64,000 nucleotides of DNA, from NCBI RefSeq assembly GCF_949987515.2, contig NC_082685.1, forward strand, positions 30,210,168 through 30,274,167, read 5' to 3'. Position 1 is the stretch's first letter. Every line of letters starts with the position of its first letter. This DNA comes from Delphinus delphis (taxonomy: Eukaryota; Chordata; Mammalia; Artiodactyla; Delphinidae). This document shows, in pieces, positions 44,981-56,820 of the stretch. A program made the position numbers and the translations under genes. The notes under the pieces were generated by a model. It did no database searches. It was not told where the DNA came from and saw only the letters and a list, made by a program, of their open reading frames with translations.

Positions 44981-46060
44981 ACTGACAGAGCAGTATAAAG
45001 CAAGTATGCGCCAATTTAAAAACAAACAAAATAAGCACATCAGCCGGTGATAATTGCTGCTTACATGTTGTTCAGCACTGTCCTAGACTTCTCTTTATAA
45101 ATAAATTCACATGGAATACACAAAATTGTGCATACACAGGACAATGCCATCTATCTATTTTTATTCCAAGCCCTTTTCTCTAACAGAAATACATATTCTA
45201 GATTACTGACGGCAGTTAATCTGGGTCCACTGTTGATTCAATCAAATTATTTTAACTTTTCATTTAATGTTTATAGGAAATTTGAGAATTCTAAATATTC
45301 TTTTAGAAGTATTAAAAATGTGTAATTTAAATTAATTAAATATTATTGACATTTGGGGAGTGATTTAGGAATGCCTTAATTTGCATCTTTCAGATAGACT
45401 TTTCCACCATTAAACATATCAGAAAAATTAAACAAATACCAGGCTACATATTTTACACAAACGCCACAAAACAAAATGATACCGACAAACCTATAAAAAG
45501 CCAGACAATAGGCGTAAAACTTGCAAGATGTTGTTATCTTCATTCAAACTACAAGTTCCCTTAATGGAAATTAAGTTTATAGGCTTAAAAGAAATATGAA
45601 CAATTTTCCCTTGAGATATAAAGAGAATGATATTACAATGTGAGGAATGGGAGATTAGTAAATGCAAATTAACTGACTTCTTTCTAATGAATAAAACTAT
45701 TTCATAAACATAAAAATATGAGCATATGAATTTCATTCCACACGGCAGAAGAAAATGAAACGATGATTTCAAATGAATTTCAGAATACTCAAGCCATTTT
45801 GATTTCTGCGATTCACATAAATGTTTAGAAACTTCAGCCTTATTCAAAAATGGAATATTCTAAGTCCAAATAGAAGGTCGCTCTACTACTCAATAAGGAA
45901 ATTTGATAATAAAGCATTTGCACCTGCAATAAAATAATTTTATGAGGTAGAGAAGTATTAATTGACCTAGATATACTAAAACCAGTCAACTAGTGATATT
46001 CATGCATTAATTTGACAAATACCTAATTGATCATATATCAAATATTACTTTGAGCTCTAG
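44981..46060. other. Unique AT-rich DNA, no gene seen
   Basis: No repeat recognised. A 118-codon frame on the minus strand (45,491-45,847) has no recognisable domain and lies in AT-rich sequence without supporting signals. Confidence 0.5.
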
Positions 46061-46386
46061 ATCTATGTTGTCCAACAGAGTAGCCAGCAGCCACATATGG
46101 CTACTTATTGGCTATTGAGCACTTAAAATGTGGCTAGTCTGCAATGACATGTGCTGTCAATGGAAAACACACACGTGATTTCACAGATTTGGTATAAAAA
46201 TGTAAACTAACTCAATATTTTTATATTGGTTATTACACATTGAAAAGATAATGTTGAATATATTGAGTTAAATAAAATATATTCACATAATTAATTTCAC
46301 CAGCTTCTTTTAACTACTTTTCATGTGCCTATTAGAACATTTAAGATAACATATGGGGTTTGCATTATATTTCTATTGCACAGCCG
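46061..46386 (-). repeat. MER58-like hAT-Charlie MITE
   Basis: The left end 'ttgtccaacagagtagccagcagccacatatggctac' and 'tgagcacttaaaatgtggctag', a long A/T-rich middle, and the right end 'atatttctattgcacagcc' match the hAT family whose termini read 'cagtgctgtccaatagaa'. Terminal repeats are eroded but still recognisable as inverted partners. Confidence 0.7.
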
Positions 46387-47479
46387 TTCCCAAGAAGATG
46401 ACAGTAGTTAACAAGGAAATCAGGTCTTTGTATTCATGTATGCATGCTTGTGGCCGGGCGCTAAGGCTGTTTAAGGACCTGTGTCAGACACAGAGGAACG
46501 TGCATTAAAATGTGAGCTGCAAGCCAACCCGTGAAATCTTGCCACCTAGTCATATGCATTAGAAAGACACATCAAAAGTCACATAAATAGCAAAGCTACT
46601 AAATATGAACAACTTAAAACATAACACTGATTTTTGCAAAGAAGTCTCTAATACAGTTATGGTTGTTCAATGCCTCTCACTTCTTTTGTCATGAGGCGAG
46701 CATTAGGTCAATGTCCGGTGCCGAATGTACCACTGGGGTGGTGGTGCGGGCTCCTCGGGCTTCAGTGGAGGGAGGGGGAGCTCATATTTTATTTCCTTTT
46801 AATGGTAAATTTGTACAGCGGAGCAAGAGAGCAGCCTCAACACAAATGCTATTTGAAATTCATCGATATCTCCAAGCTGGCTAAGTTAGATCTGAAGAGG
46901 AGAAAGCCCCGAGAAAACATTTCAAAACCTCCAGAGGTCCCTGAAGCCCCCCTAAGGACCTGAAGGCTGTGACAAATAGATTATAGAACTGTCAAGTAAA
47001 CGTTAGAGGTTAATTAGCAGAGCACGATCATTGGTGGCTCTGACCAATATCACACAGAATAACAAGAAGGTATGCTTAGAATAATATCTATTTTTATAAT
47101 ATGCTTTATTCCCTCCAAAACCACTTCTGAGCAAAGAAGTCTCCTTTTCTCACTGTATGGAATCTCTGAAATGTTCACGCTTTAGGATACCATTTCAATT
47201 AATTTAAATCATCTTTTCTCCCACACAGAGATTTCCACAATAACCTGTCAAATTCTGGCATAATTTTACTCAGAATATGTGGTTTCTATCATAGAGATGC
47301 ACCAAACCAGTCAAAACACAATCATATTTTCAACTTTCAAATGCAGAATATGTGATCCAAAGCTTATGTTCAACAGTTTCAATAAAAAGAAAAAAAATAA
47401 TCGACAAAAGTTTAAAAAGATACCCCGTGTAATACCAATTCTTTAAGCAATTTTGAAAGGGTCGAACCTTATTTTGCTT
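46387..47479. other. Unique DNA with a CpG-bearing core
   Basis: No repeat recognised. The part at about 46,680-47,050 is less AT-rich and holds several CpGs, plus 'ggttaattagcag' and two CCAAT-type boxes ('attggtgg', 'gaccaatatc'). Overlapping 73- and 97-codon frames at 46,663-46,963 have no known domain. It may be a conserved non-coding element; not proven. Confidence 0.35.
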
Positions 47480-47489
47480 CAGAGTTTTT

Positions 47490-47706
47490 GTTTGTTTGTT
47501 TGTTTGTTTTTGCGGTACGCGGGCCTCTCGCTGTTGTGGCCTCTCCCGTTGCGCAGCACAGGCTCCGTACGCACAAGCTCAGCGGCCATGGCTCACGGGC
47601 CCAGCCGCTCCGCGGCATGTGGGATCTTCCCGGACCGGGGCACGAACCCGTGTCCCCTGCATCGGCAGGCGGACTCTCAAGCACTGCGCCACCAGGAGGG
47701 AAGCCC
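47490..47706 (-). mobile_element. CHR SINE, short form, antisense
   Basis: A GTTT-repeat tail, near-consensus reversed body and the head '...gcgccaccaggagggaagcccc', which has a four-base 'ggag' duplication in 'accagggaag'. A 10-bp target-site duplication 'cagagttttt' flanks it (47,480-47,489 and 47,707-47,716). Confidence 0.96.
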
Positions 47707-47716
47707 CAGAGTTTTT

Positions 47717-49740
47717 TGATAGAGACATTACTGGAGTTTTATAAAATATTCACTCTCTCCCTGCTCATTTTTTGAATGAATAAATATGAGGCCAATTTTA
47801 TACAGAATCACTTCAACCTGAACTAATAATTGTGTACTGCAGCTTAGAATAATGTTTGTTTCAGAGGGATACATATAAAAAGGAATGCAAAAGAAAACAT
47901 TAAATCAGGCACTAATTATAATTAATTCATAGATAGTTGAGGTTCATTTGCTTTTGCTAAAGTATTTAAAAGAGCATTCATATGGAGGCCCAGAGTGCAA
48001 TCAAAAGAGGACTCGATCATATAAGGACTGTTTTTATTTTCTGAATAGCTTTAGGATACAATATACTGTGTTCGGAGACAGATTGGTTCAAGCAGAAACC
48101 TGTAGGTCCCTGTGAATCCCTTGATGATTATTTCTTTTATGTTGAGGAATGTATGTGGGTCCTTCAGAGACATTTTGAAATCTTTAAGGAAAAATAAAAA
48201 CTTGACAAAAGACATTGCTTAGAATTGATTTACGCTGAAACATTCTGGGGCATTGGATTTGCATTGAAACATAAACACACATTTATAAAATTATCATCTA
48301 TTTTTAAATAGGGATAGATGGACAACTAACCCACGGAATAAGAATGCTTTTGAAATCAGAAAGAGTTTGATCTTTGTGTATGGTAGCCATCTCTTTTCAC
48401 CTGATGTCTCAGACTACTCAGGTGTTTTCATTATAAAGTAATCAACATATTTAACCCTTGTTTATGAGCAAACTATTTAATTTGTTAATCTGATCCCCTC
48501 AACCATCTCCCACGACACCCTCAAAGGGTTACCTAGCTGTTCATAGTATTAATTCCCTGATATGGAGACAGCTGAACTCCTTTTCTGCTCACTCGTGGCC
48601 CTGCATTCTCACCACCCAGGGAGGGTTATTCAAGTGAGTAAGCCAACAAGGTATCAAGTCAGCCTACCACCTAAAACTTTACATCAACACACAGTCATCC
48701 TTGGTGAGAGCCTGACCTGGAATACAGAATAACTGTAGAATACAAATAGGCACAGCATTCCACCAAATGCTATAAAGCTACAAAAGAAGCCAAAGAAAAA
48801 AGCTTAAGGAATTTCGTTTCCAACTACATGAACACTGACCAGGGTTGGTCTATGATAATTTTTGACAGTAAAGAGAGAGTACAAACTTTTTCACAAAAAT
48901 TAACACAATCAATACAGCTAGCCAGTCTGTGAACAAAAACTTCTGAAGCTCCTTTAAATTTGCTTTAACTGCACTCAGTTTGAAATGATCAGTTTACTAA
49001 AAATCATAATTGATTCATATTTTTGCATTAAGAATAGCTGCCAGTGGACTTTACCAACATTTTATCAGCCATCACTATGTTTTACTTTTAGTTAGATGAA
49101 AATAATGAAATTGCATTTAAAAAAAAAAAATTCACGTTTCTCCCCTTCAGGCACACTACTCATACATGGGTACAAACAAACACATACACGTATTTTCTCT
49201 CACACACACATACACATCAACTCATTATAGGCCTCTACAATTGGAAGAGATTTACTCTATGTTCACTATTTCAGAATAAGAGAGGAAAAAGGAGATAGAG
49301 AAATTTGGAAATAACGTGTTCGCAATATTTTGAAAATTAAAAATCCCATAACCAAACTGTCATATAGATATAATTATACTTTTATATTTTCTAAAAGTAC
49401 AATCACTAAACAGATGAAGCTGTGAGAATATTAAAATGTTATGTTCTAAAATTTTTAATACAAATAATGCCTATTATAATCACATTGCTGTCAGATCTAA
49501 TGGCATCAATAAAAATTAAGGATACCCAGTCACCATTAATTTCAGAGCTAAAACACTCATTATATAAGGTGCTAGTGGAAAGAATATGCCATTCTTCCAG
49601 AAGAAGAGATAAAAATGAACTGGTTATTTACCATATTCATCTCACTAACATGAACTGTACCCTTTAAAATATAAATTCTCTGAGAAGAATAAATATAAAC
49701 ACACCCCAAACAAGAAATCAGCAGGATTACTGTATTAAAA
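47717..49740. other. Unique AT-rich DNA, no gene seen
   Basis: No repeat or gene recognised. A short A tract lies at about 49,119 and a CA-rich run at about 49,198-49,215. Confidence 0.5.
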
Positions 49741-49746
49741 ATTATA

Positions 49747-50105
49747 GGGCTGCCCTGGTGGTGCAGAGGTTAAGAGTCCACCTGCTAAAGCAGGGGACAC
49801 ATGTTCAAGCTCTGGTTCGGGAAGATCCCACATGCACGGAGGAACTAAGCCTGTGCACCACAACTACTGAGCCTGCTTTCTAGAGCCTGCGAAACACAAC
49901 TACTGAGCTGGCGTGCCACAACTCCTGAAGCCCTCGCACCTACAGCCCGTGCTCCGCGGCAAGAGAAGCCACCACAATAGGAAGCCCGCACACCACAACA
50001 AAGAGCAGCTCCTGCTCGCCGCAACTTGAGAAAGTCTGCGCGCAGCAACAGAGACCCAACGCAGCCAAAAAAAAAAAATTTTTTTTAATAAAAAATAAAT
50101 AAATT
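49747..50105 (+). mobile_element. CHR SINE, long form, diverged
   Basis: Head 'gggctgccctggtggtgcag', B-box region 'atgttcaagctctgg', extended body and '...gcagcaacagagacccaacgcagcc' end, then A12, T8 and an AAAT tail. It carries more substitutions than the other copies, including several in the promoter boxes. Another CHR SINE begins at the end of its tail. Confidence 0.95.
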
Positions 50106-50391
50106 GGGCTTCCCTGGTGGCGCAGTGGTTGAGAATCTGCCTGCTAATGCAGGGGACACGGGTTCGAGTCCTGGTCTGGGAGGATCCCACATGCCGCGGA
50201 GCAACTAGGCCCGTGAGCCACAACTACTGAGCCTGCGCGTCTGGAGCCTGTGCTCTGCAATAAGAGACGCCACGATAGTGAGAGGCCCGTGCACCGCGAT
50301 GAAGAGTGGCCCCCGCTTGCCACAACTAGAGAAAGCCCTTGCATAGAAACGAAGACCCAACGCAGCAAAAATAAATAAATTAATTAATAAA
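50106..50391 (+). mobile_element. CHR SINE, intermediate form
   Basis: It starts one base after the tail of the previous SINE and has the same subtype as the copy at 28,590 ('ctgctaatgcagg', 'gagcaactaggcccgtgagccacaactactgagcctgcgcgtctgg', 'cgatagtgagaggcccg'). The shared diagnostic changes indicate a common subfamily. Confidence 0.95.
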
Positions 50392-50416
50392 CTCCTACCC
50401 CCAACATCTCCTTTAA

Positions 50417-50434
50417 AATTAATTAATTAATTAA
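50417..50434. repeat. (TTAA)n simple repeat
   Basis: Four to five TTAA units next to the SINE tail. Confidence 0.8.
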
Positions 50435-50448
50435 AAACAAAAACTGAT

Positions 50449-50451
<3 letters not shown>

Positions 50452-50485
<34 letters not shown>
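50452..50485. repeat. (TA)n microsatellite
   Basis: About 17 uninterrupted TA units. Confidence 0.97.
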
Positions 50486-50487
<2 letters not shown>

Positions 50488-51965
50488 CCTGAAAATCATA
50501 TTAAGTAGCAAATAAATGCCTTCGTCTCTTTGGCTACCCTCCCCTTAATTTAAGATTGGCACAGTCTAAGAACTAAATTTATTTTCAATTAAAATAAGAA
50601 GCCCATATGTCATGATAATTTTTTGTTACTATTTCTAATGTACAAAACAAAGGTTTGCTGTTAGCGTTGAACACAGTCATCAAAACAAATCCTTTAATTT
50701 TCAGTAGCTGTAAGGAGACTTGAAGAGTCGTTCTCCTAGTGAGGTACTACCTCAGTGGTTAATCCTATTAAGAACTGAGCCATGCACTGCCACTAAATCC
50801 TCTGGCGAATTTGAGGAATCAAAGGCTTACTGCACACTTAGAAGGCAACGACTTTTGTAAAGGGCTCTATTATATGAGGAACAAAAGAATACCACTTGTG
50901 TACTTAAATACATCTGCTTTTCCTTCCAAAATACTCCATTTTTAAGGAAAGATATGTGATTTAAACGTGTTTAGAGTTCAGCTTTTGGCACCACTCTCGT
51001 TTCTGAGGAGAAGTACCATCTGCGGGCCCCATCGCTCACACATAATGATATGCTTACAAGCTGCTTCCCTCTTCTGTACAATATACCCTTTTCACTTTAA
51101 CATACATTTTCCATAAATTTTTGAATAACAAATTGGGCTGTGGAAGTTTGTTGAATCGGGACAAGGGAAATGCCTGTAGGCTAGAAAGCGGCAATTTTAC
51201 TAAAGAAATGGGTGCAATAGGAAGTATCCACCCTGCCTCCCCCCCAACACCCTCCCCATACACCTATCTTGAGCTGTGACACTTTAAAATGGCAAAGGAA
51301 AACTTCCCTCCTCGATAGATTAGGTCTGTACATTAACTTGGGCAAAGAGCCCACATGCCTGCCATCCATTACACCTGCTGGGTGACAAACAGATGAGAAT
51401 CATCATGCAGACTCCCAGCGTTTGATCTCCTGATATCGCCAGATGTCCCCCATTTACATTCAAACATAACCACAGTCATTAATGCAACTCGCCTGGCTGG
51501 CACTTAATAGGGGGAAAAGTTGAATTCTAATCTAAAGTCCTAACTATCCAAAGCTTTCAGTATGTGAATATCGAAACAACTGAATACGGTTCAATTTGTG
51601 TAACTTTCTGCCTATTAAAAGAACTGATTTCACTGTAGGGTTGGGGGCTGGTACAGACAGGCAGACTTTGAGCATATTTCAAAAGAGAAGACCTGTATCT
51701 TGCCCCATTTGCTTTCTGAATTTTGAATTTCAACAACAAAATTTACCTTTATCTGCTATATTCTTAAACACAATAAGAACAATCTTGATCGTTGGCTGCA
51801 ATTCAAATACACCACTTACTAAAACAACAACAAAAGTCCAGGAAGCCTGGAAAGAGTAAATCTTTGTTTCTCCCCAGTGTCCCTCCCTAAGTCTGACAGC
51901 ACTCACGAAACTGCTTACTGATAAGAATTCAACTGGAGAACTTGGAAAAAAAAAAAGAAAAAGAA
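50486..51965. other. Unique DNA, no gene seen
   Basis: No repeat recognised. Frames up to 87 codons (51,596-51,859) lack recognisable domains. A-rich run at 51,943-51,971. Confidence 0.5.
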
Positions 51966-51969
51966 AAAA

Positions 51970-52060
51970 AAATCAGATGCACAGGTATCACTCCAGATCC
52001 ACCGAATAAGAGTCTCTAAAGGTAAGACCCAGGAATTTTAAAATTTCCTTGCTCTTTTGA
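51970..52060 (+). repeat. MER5A-like fragment
   Basis: 'ccagatccaccgaataagagtctctaaaggtaagacccaggaattttaaaatttcc' follows the MER5A middle ('gacctactgaatcagaatctctggggtgggacccagg'). Confidence 0.45.
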
Positions 52061-52559
52061 AATCGATCCTAGACCTTGAGCTTGACAACTCCTGGAAGTA
52101 TATTCAGGAACTAACAGCTTGACTTTTTGAGACTTTCTTGCCCATTCTTTCTTTTATGCAGAAGATATTTATATAGTATCTACTGTGTACCTGGCACTGG
52201 GTGCTTGGTATACATAGAATCTGTAAGACACAAGATTTTATTTTTGGGTGGCTCAATGGGTGGCTCTAGGAAGAGGCAGAAGACTGTCTAGTATTACGAG
52301 GGTAGAAAGATTCTTATACAAGAACTAAAGTGAGTGAAAAAGCCCTGAGCAACTTTCCAGCAATTTATAATGTGTCTGTCTATTTGGACATTTCTAGAAG
52401 ATTTGGGAAGGAAGAAACCGCTAGACTTACCAAAAAGACCTTAACAGCTATGCCTAGGTAGGGCTCTGATTGTTTAGGTGAAGAAGGTTGAATTTAAGTA
52501 CTAAAGAGGAAGCCAGAAACACGGCAGCTTAGTCCTGCATCCTTCCTCTATTTAGACTC
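52061..52559. other. Unique DNA with an L2-like scrap
   Basis: 'atagtatctactgtgtacctggcactgggtgcttgg' at about 52,175 is a short reversed L2/MIR-like word; nothing else recognised. Confidence 0.45.
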
Positions 52560-52870
52560 GAATGCATTTAGATCTCCCTTCTTCTAGCTTCCTCTCCCTC
52601 TTGACTGAAAATACTCTCTCCAGAGAGATTGTTATTGAGCAGCTGTCCTGGACCCCCAGTTGCTCTCCCATAATGCTCTGTTCTATTTTCCTCATCTCAT
52701 TTATTGCGATGTGAAATCACTGTGTTCATTTGTTTATCCACCTCTTATCCGTCTCCTTACATGGGAGCAGAGGATTTGCCTGTTATTCCCCTGTCCCAGG
52801 ACCTAGAACACCTAGAACAACACCTGGCATGAAGTGGGTATCCAATAGAGGTTGAATGAATGAATAAATA
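52560..52870 (+). repeat. L2 3' end, sense
   Basis: 'ctccttacatgggagcagaggatttgcctg', 'acaacacctggcatgaagtgggtatccaatagaggttgaatgaatgaataaat' is the L2 terminus with its characteristic TGAATGAATGAA end. Confidence 0.75.
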
Positions 52871-54254
52871 AACCAAAAATATTTATATTTACTGTTCCTT
52901 GATCCCATCTATCACCAGACATAGATTTTTTTTCTATAACATACCTTCTTGGATTTATAGCATTAGTGAATTTTTCATTTGAAATCCAACCTGATTCTTT
53001 TGGCCCATATGTTATCTAGCTTTTATCCAATGAGGATGCTTACTCTTGGACTCAGTTCAGTAGCAATCCATGTTTATGCCAACCCAATACATCTTCAGCC
53101 CATCTCTCATTATAACTCATAAAGTATCCTAATGCCCCTCACCAGGGACAGAATTCCAAACCTTATTCAAATCTTCCACTCCATACTAAAGAACAACAAG
53201 AACAAAAAAAAAAACCCTCAAAGGAAGAATCCTTGAGGAATTTCTGTTTCAAGGTCAAGGCAATAGTCTTGATAAACTTGATAAACCCAGACCATCAACT
53301 CATAGAATAACAGGAATTAAACACTGAAATCACTGACTTAAGGCTTTTGGTAATAATGTCAAAATATTAAATCAGGCTTAAAATTACTAAGTACTATCAG
53401 GCTACTTTTATTTTATTTTTTCCTCCAGCTGCTCAGCACATCCCTGCAATTGGATGGCACTTTCTAAAGAAAGGGAGCTCAGATTCTATCGACAGTTCCA
53501 TGACAAGCTATCCTTCACCTACTATTGTCCAGTCTTCTTAGCTGTTCATTATCTTGACTGCTGTACCTATGAGATAATGATACACTCTGCTTCTACCCCT
53601 GAGTGTAACACATTTTTGCTCCAGGGTTCCTTTTAACTGAAACACACTCTCTGTATTACTATATTTCAGGGCAAAAGTAAACACATTTAACGCAAGAATT
53701 CAGTTTGTACTTGCTTCACTAATAGGAGGTGTGTAAAAAGTTACCTGCCTCTAGAAAAGGGCTTGAATGATCCTTTTGAGATATTAATATTTTTAACTCT
53801 TTTCTTTCACTTTCACTGCCATTTGTCACTTCTGGGGATTGGTAAGCCACCCTTACCAATTCCCTGAGTGTCCCAAACTCATTCAGGAAATAGTGAGTAA
53901 AGTTTTCTCAACCCTTAAGTATAAAACTGACTGAAAATGCTTTAACTCGAAAAAAGGGAGGAATCTAATAACTTGTGCCTGTTAAATTATCTGTGTTCAC
54001 TGTAAATCCCTTTGAGTAGCCACCAATTAACTAGAACAGAATTGCTCAACTTCAGGGTCAGTGGCAGCTATGCATGGCCAAAATGTTGCTCTTGCCTAGC
54101 AGACATTCTCAAAATTTGAACTCTTGCAATATAAACAGGTGAATTAGTTCTGCCAACAAATATAGTTCAAAGAAATAAGTATGTGCATAAGGAACTTTAG
54201 GGTTTATTTTCTCGTTGACTGGCATGAAAAGATGGTGTGCTAACCATACAAGAA
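52871..54254. other. Unique DNA, no gene seen
   Basis: No repeat or gene recognised; the longest frame is 60 codons at 53,454-53,636. Confidence 0.5.
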
Positions 54255-54480
54255 CCACACCATATTAAGTACTGAGCCTTATTTCATTTTATCCCATTCA
54301 TTGTTACGATCATACCTATGCTATCAGAACACTCATCATTTCCATTTTACAAACAAGAACACCTAAGCACAGAAATATTAAACATATTGTCCAAGGACAC
54401 ACCATAGAGCTGGACCTTGGACCTAGATCTATCTGATCTCACATTCCAGGTTCTTAGCCAGCACTGTGCTATGATGCCTA
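54255..54480 (-). repeat. MIR SINE, antisense
   Basis: 'catcatttccattttacaaacaagaacacctaagcacagaaatattaaacatattgtccaaggacacac' is a clear reversed MIR core; the tRNA-like half ends near 'ttcttagccagcactgtgctatgatgcc'. Confidence 0.8.
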
Positions 54481-54695
54481 TTCTCTCATAACTGAATTCT
54501 TTGGAGTTAAAATATAAAAGCAGTCCAATGAAGTTATCTAATGACTGTCATGTATTCTTATAAAAAAAAATGTATGATTTACATTTTGAAAATATAAAAT
54601 GGACTCACAAATTATTAAATTATTCAGGCTGACTTAAGATATTAATATTTGTTAGCATTCCTCTTACTTATAAAGTGTCACATTACTTGTCTTTT

Positions 54696-55035
54696 TTTAA
54701 AATTAATTTATTTTATTTTTGGCTGTGTTGGCTCTTTGCTGCTGCTCGTGGGCTTTTTCTAGTTGTGGTGAGAGGGAGCTACTCTTCATTGCGTGGGCTT
54801 CTCATTGCAGTGGCTTCTCTTGTTGCGCAGCACGGGCTCTAGGCACGCGGGCTTCAGTAGTTGTGGCATGCAGCCTCAGCAGTTGTGGCTCGCGGGCTCT
54901 AGAGCGCAGGCTCAGTATTTGTGGTGCATGGGCTTAGTTGCTCTGCAGCGTGTGGGATCTTCCCGGACCAGGGCTCGATCCTGTGTCCCTGCACTGGCAG
55001 GCGGATTCTTAACCACTGCACCACCAGGGAAGCCC
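54696..55035 (-). mobile_element. CHR SINE, long form, antisense
   Basis: A T/AT-rich tail, 'ggctgtgttggctctttgctgctgc' and the extended body in reverse, ending in '...ccactgcaccaccagggaagccc'. A perfect 12-bp target-site duplication 'tacttgtctttt' lies at 54,684-54,695 and 55,036-55,047. The 118-codon plus-strand frame is SINE read-through. Confidence 0.96.
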
Positions 55036-55160
55036 TACTTGTCTTTTCTTATCATTGTGGAAAACACACGTTTTTCAGCACCATATACTTACGGAAGGGG
55101 TGACAAAAGAAAGAGAATTTACTCCTTTTACCAGGAAGATAGTAATTAACCAAGATTAAC

Positions 55161-55220
55161 TGTGTGTGTGTACATGTGCATGTGCGTGTGCGTGTGTGTG
55201 TGTGTGTGAGAGAGACAGAG
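55161..55220. repeat. (GT)n microsatellite with GA tail
   Basis: GT repeats with interspersed CATGTGC words, followed by a short GAGA run. Confidence 0.92.
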
Positions 55221-55269
55221 AGGAGGTGGGAAGAGATTAATCATTCACCATTCTTAGAAGTAAAATGGT

Positions 55270-55420
55270 TCTTAAATGTTAACATGCAGAAGAATCAGCT
55301 GGAGTTTTTTTAAAAATTTCTGATCACTAGACTCTTCCTCAGAGATTCTGATTCAGCAAGTGTCAGGGAAGATTCAGGAATCTGAATTTTTAATAAGCAA
55401 CAACAGGTGATTCTACTACA
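55270..55420 (+). repeat. MER5A-like MITE
   Basis: 'gcagaagaatcagctggagtttttttaaaaatttctgatcactagac', 'cagagattctgattcagcaagtgtcagg' and 'caacaggtgattctactac' follow MER5A from end to end. Confidence 0.65.
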
Positions 55421-55427
55421 GTCTGTA

Positions 55428-55700
55428 CCTGTACTGTACAATAAGGTAGTCACTAAGCATTCAAAATGTGGCTAGTCCAAAATGAGGTGCACTGAACGTA
55501 AAAAATACACACTAGATTTTAAAGACTCAGTAAGAAAACAGATATGAAATATCTTCTGAATAATTTTTATTTGTTACATGTTGATAATATTTTAGATATG
55601 TTTCATAAAATACATTACTAAAATTAATTTTTTACTTGGTTTTAGTGTGGGTACTGTAAAATTTTAAATTATATATGTCGCTTATATTGGTATGTCAATT
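55428..55700 (-). repeat. MER58-like hAT-Charlie MITE
   Basis: 'tactgtacaataaggtagtcactaagcattcaaaatgtggctagtcc' and the T/A-rich interior 'ttttatttgttacatgttgataatattttagatatg' match the same family as the copy at 46.1 kb. It abuts the MER5A-like element. Confidence 0.65.
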
Positions 55701-55790
55701 GACATATTTCCTTGTGAACTCATTTTTTGGGGGGTGGGGGCGACACTGGTTGACATTCTCATTCCAAGACAAAGGTATAAAAGAATTCTA

Positions 55791-56144
55791 GGGCTTCCCT
55801 GGTGGCTCAGGGGTTAAGAATCCACCTGCCAACACAGGGGACACGGGTTTGAGCCCTGGTCCGGGAAGATCCCACATGTTGCAGAGCAACTAAGCCCGTG
55901 CACCACAACTACTGAGCCTGCGCTCTAGAGCCCAAGAGCCATAACTGCTGAGCCTGTGTGCCACAACTACTGAAGGCTGCGTGCCCTAGAGCCCGTGGTC
56001 CGCGACAAGAGAAGCCACCGCAATGAGAAGCCCGCACACTGCAACGAAGAGTAGCTCCTGCTCGCCGCTACTAGAGAAAGCCCACATGTGGCAATGAAGA
56101 CCCAACGCACCCAAAACTAACTAAACAAATAAATTAATTTTAAA
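55791..56144 (+). mobile_element. CHR SINE, long form
   Basis: Head 'gggcttccctggtggctcag', B-box 'ggtttgagccctgg', extended body and 'gaagacccaacgcaccc' 3' end, then an AAAT-type tail. Flanks 'aaaagaattcta' and 'aaaataattcta' are the target-site duplication with one mismatch. Confidence 0.96.
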
Positions 56145-56598
56145 AAATAATTCTAAATTAAAATCAGGACAAAGGTGTGCATAATAAAAATTTTAGTATG
56201 TAACGTATTTTTGAATACTTCTAAAGATCTGACAAAGATATAACAATTTTGTATTGAAGAAAAAAAAATAACTTGAAGAATTAACTATCCTTAACTACCA
56301 TTCAATGATTATCAAATATCATGTGTGACTGGTGTTTGCCTTTAATTATGAATTCCCTTGGGGTGTGATATATGTATGCATGTTCGTTTATATGGACACT
56401 GTTTAGAAAACCCACCACAAAGTAGGATCTTTCATCCAGTCTTGTCCCCAGAGAAGTAGAAACATTCGGCAAAAGAACTGTCAGATATAATCCAGTATTC
56501 TTGTAATTGGCATTAGCTATGTAATGAGATAAATAGATTTATATGGGTATGTGGGAACATAATAACCCTTGTTAATATCCTCTCTATTGGCCAATGTA
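56145..56598. other. Unique AT-rich DNA, no feature seen
   Basis: Nothing recognised between the SINE and the Tigger MITE. Confidence 0.5.
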
Positions 56599-56820
56599 CA
56601 GTTGACACTTGAACAACATGGGTTTGAACTGCGTGGCTCCACTTATATGCTGATTTTTTCCAATAATACATACTACAGTGCTAAACAATTTGCAGTTGGT
56701 TGAATCAGCAGGTGTGCAACCACAGATTTGCAGGGCCACAGACATGTAAAGTTATATACATATTTTCCACTGTGCGGAGGGTTGGTGACCCTAATCTTCT
56801 CATTGTTCAAGTGTCAACTG
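56599..56820 (+). mobile_element. MER2-like Tigger MITE, complete
   Basis: A 222-bp element with perfect 18-bp terminal inverted repeats ('cagttgacacttgaacaa' and its complement at the right end), flanked on both sides by the TA dinucleotide expected of mariner/Tigger insertion (56,597-56,598 and 56,821-56,822). The interior 'ggtttgaactgcgtggctccacttatatgctgattttttc' matches the MER2/Tigger class. Too short to encode a transposase. Confidence 0.93.

Noticed and set aside
45491..45847. 118-codon minus-strand frame
   Set aside because: AT-rich chance frame without recognisable domain or flanking gene signals.
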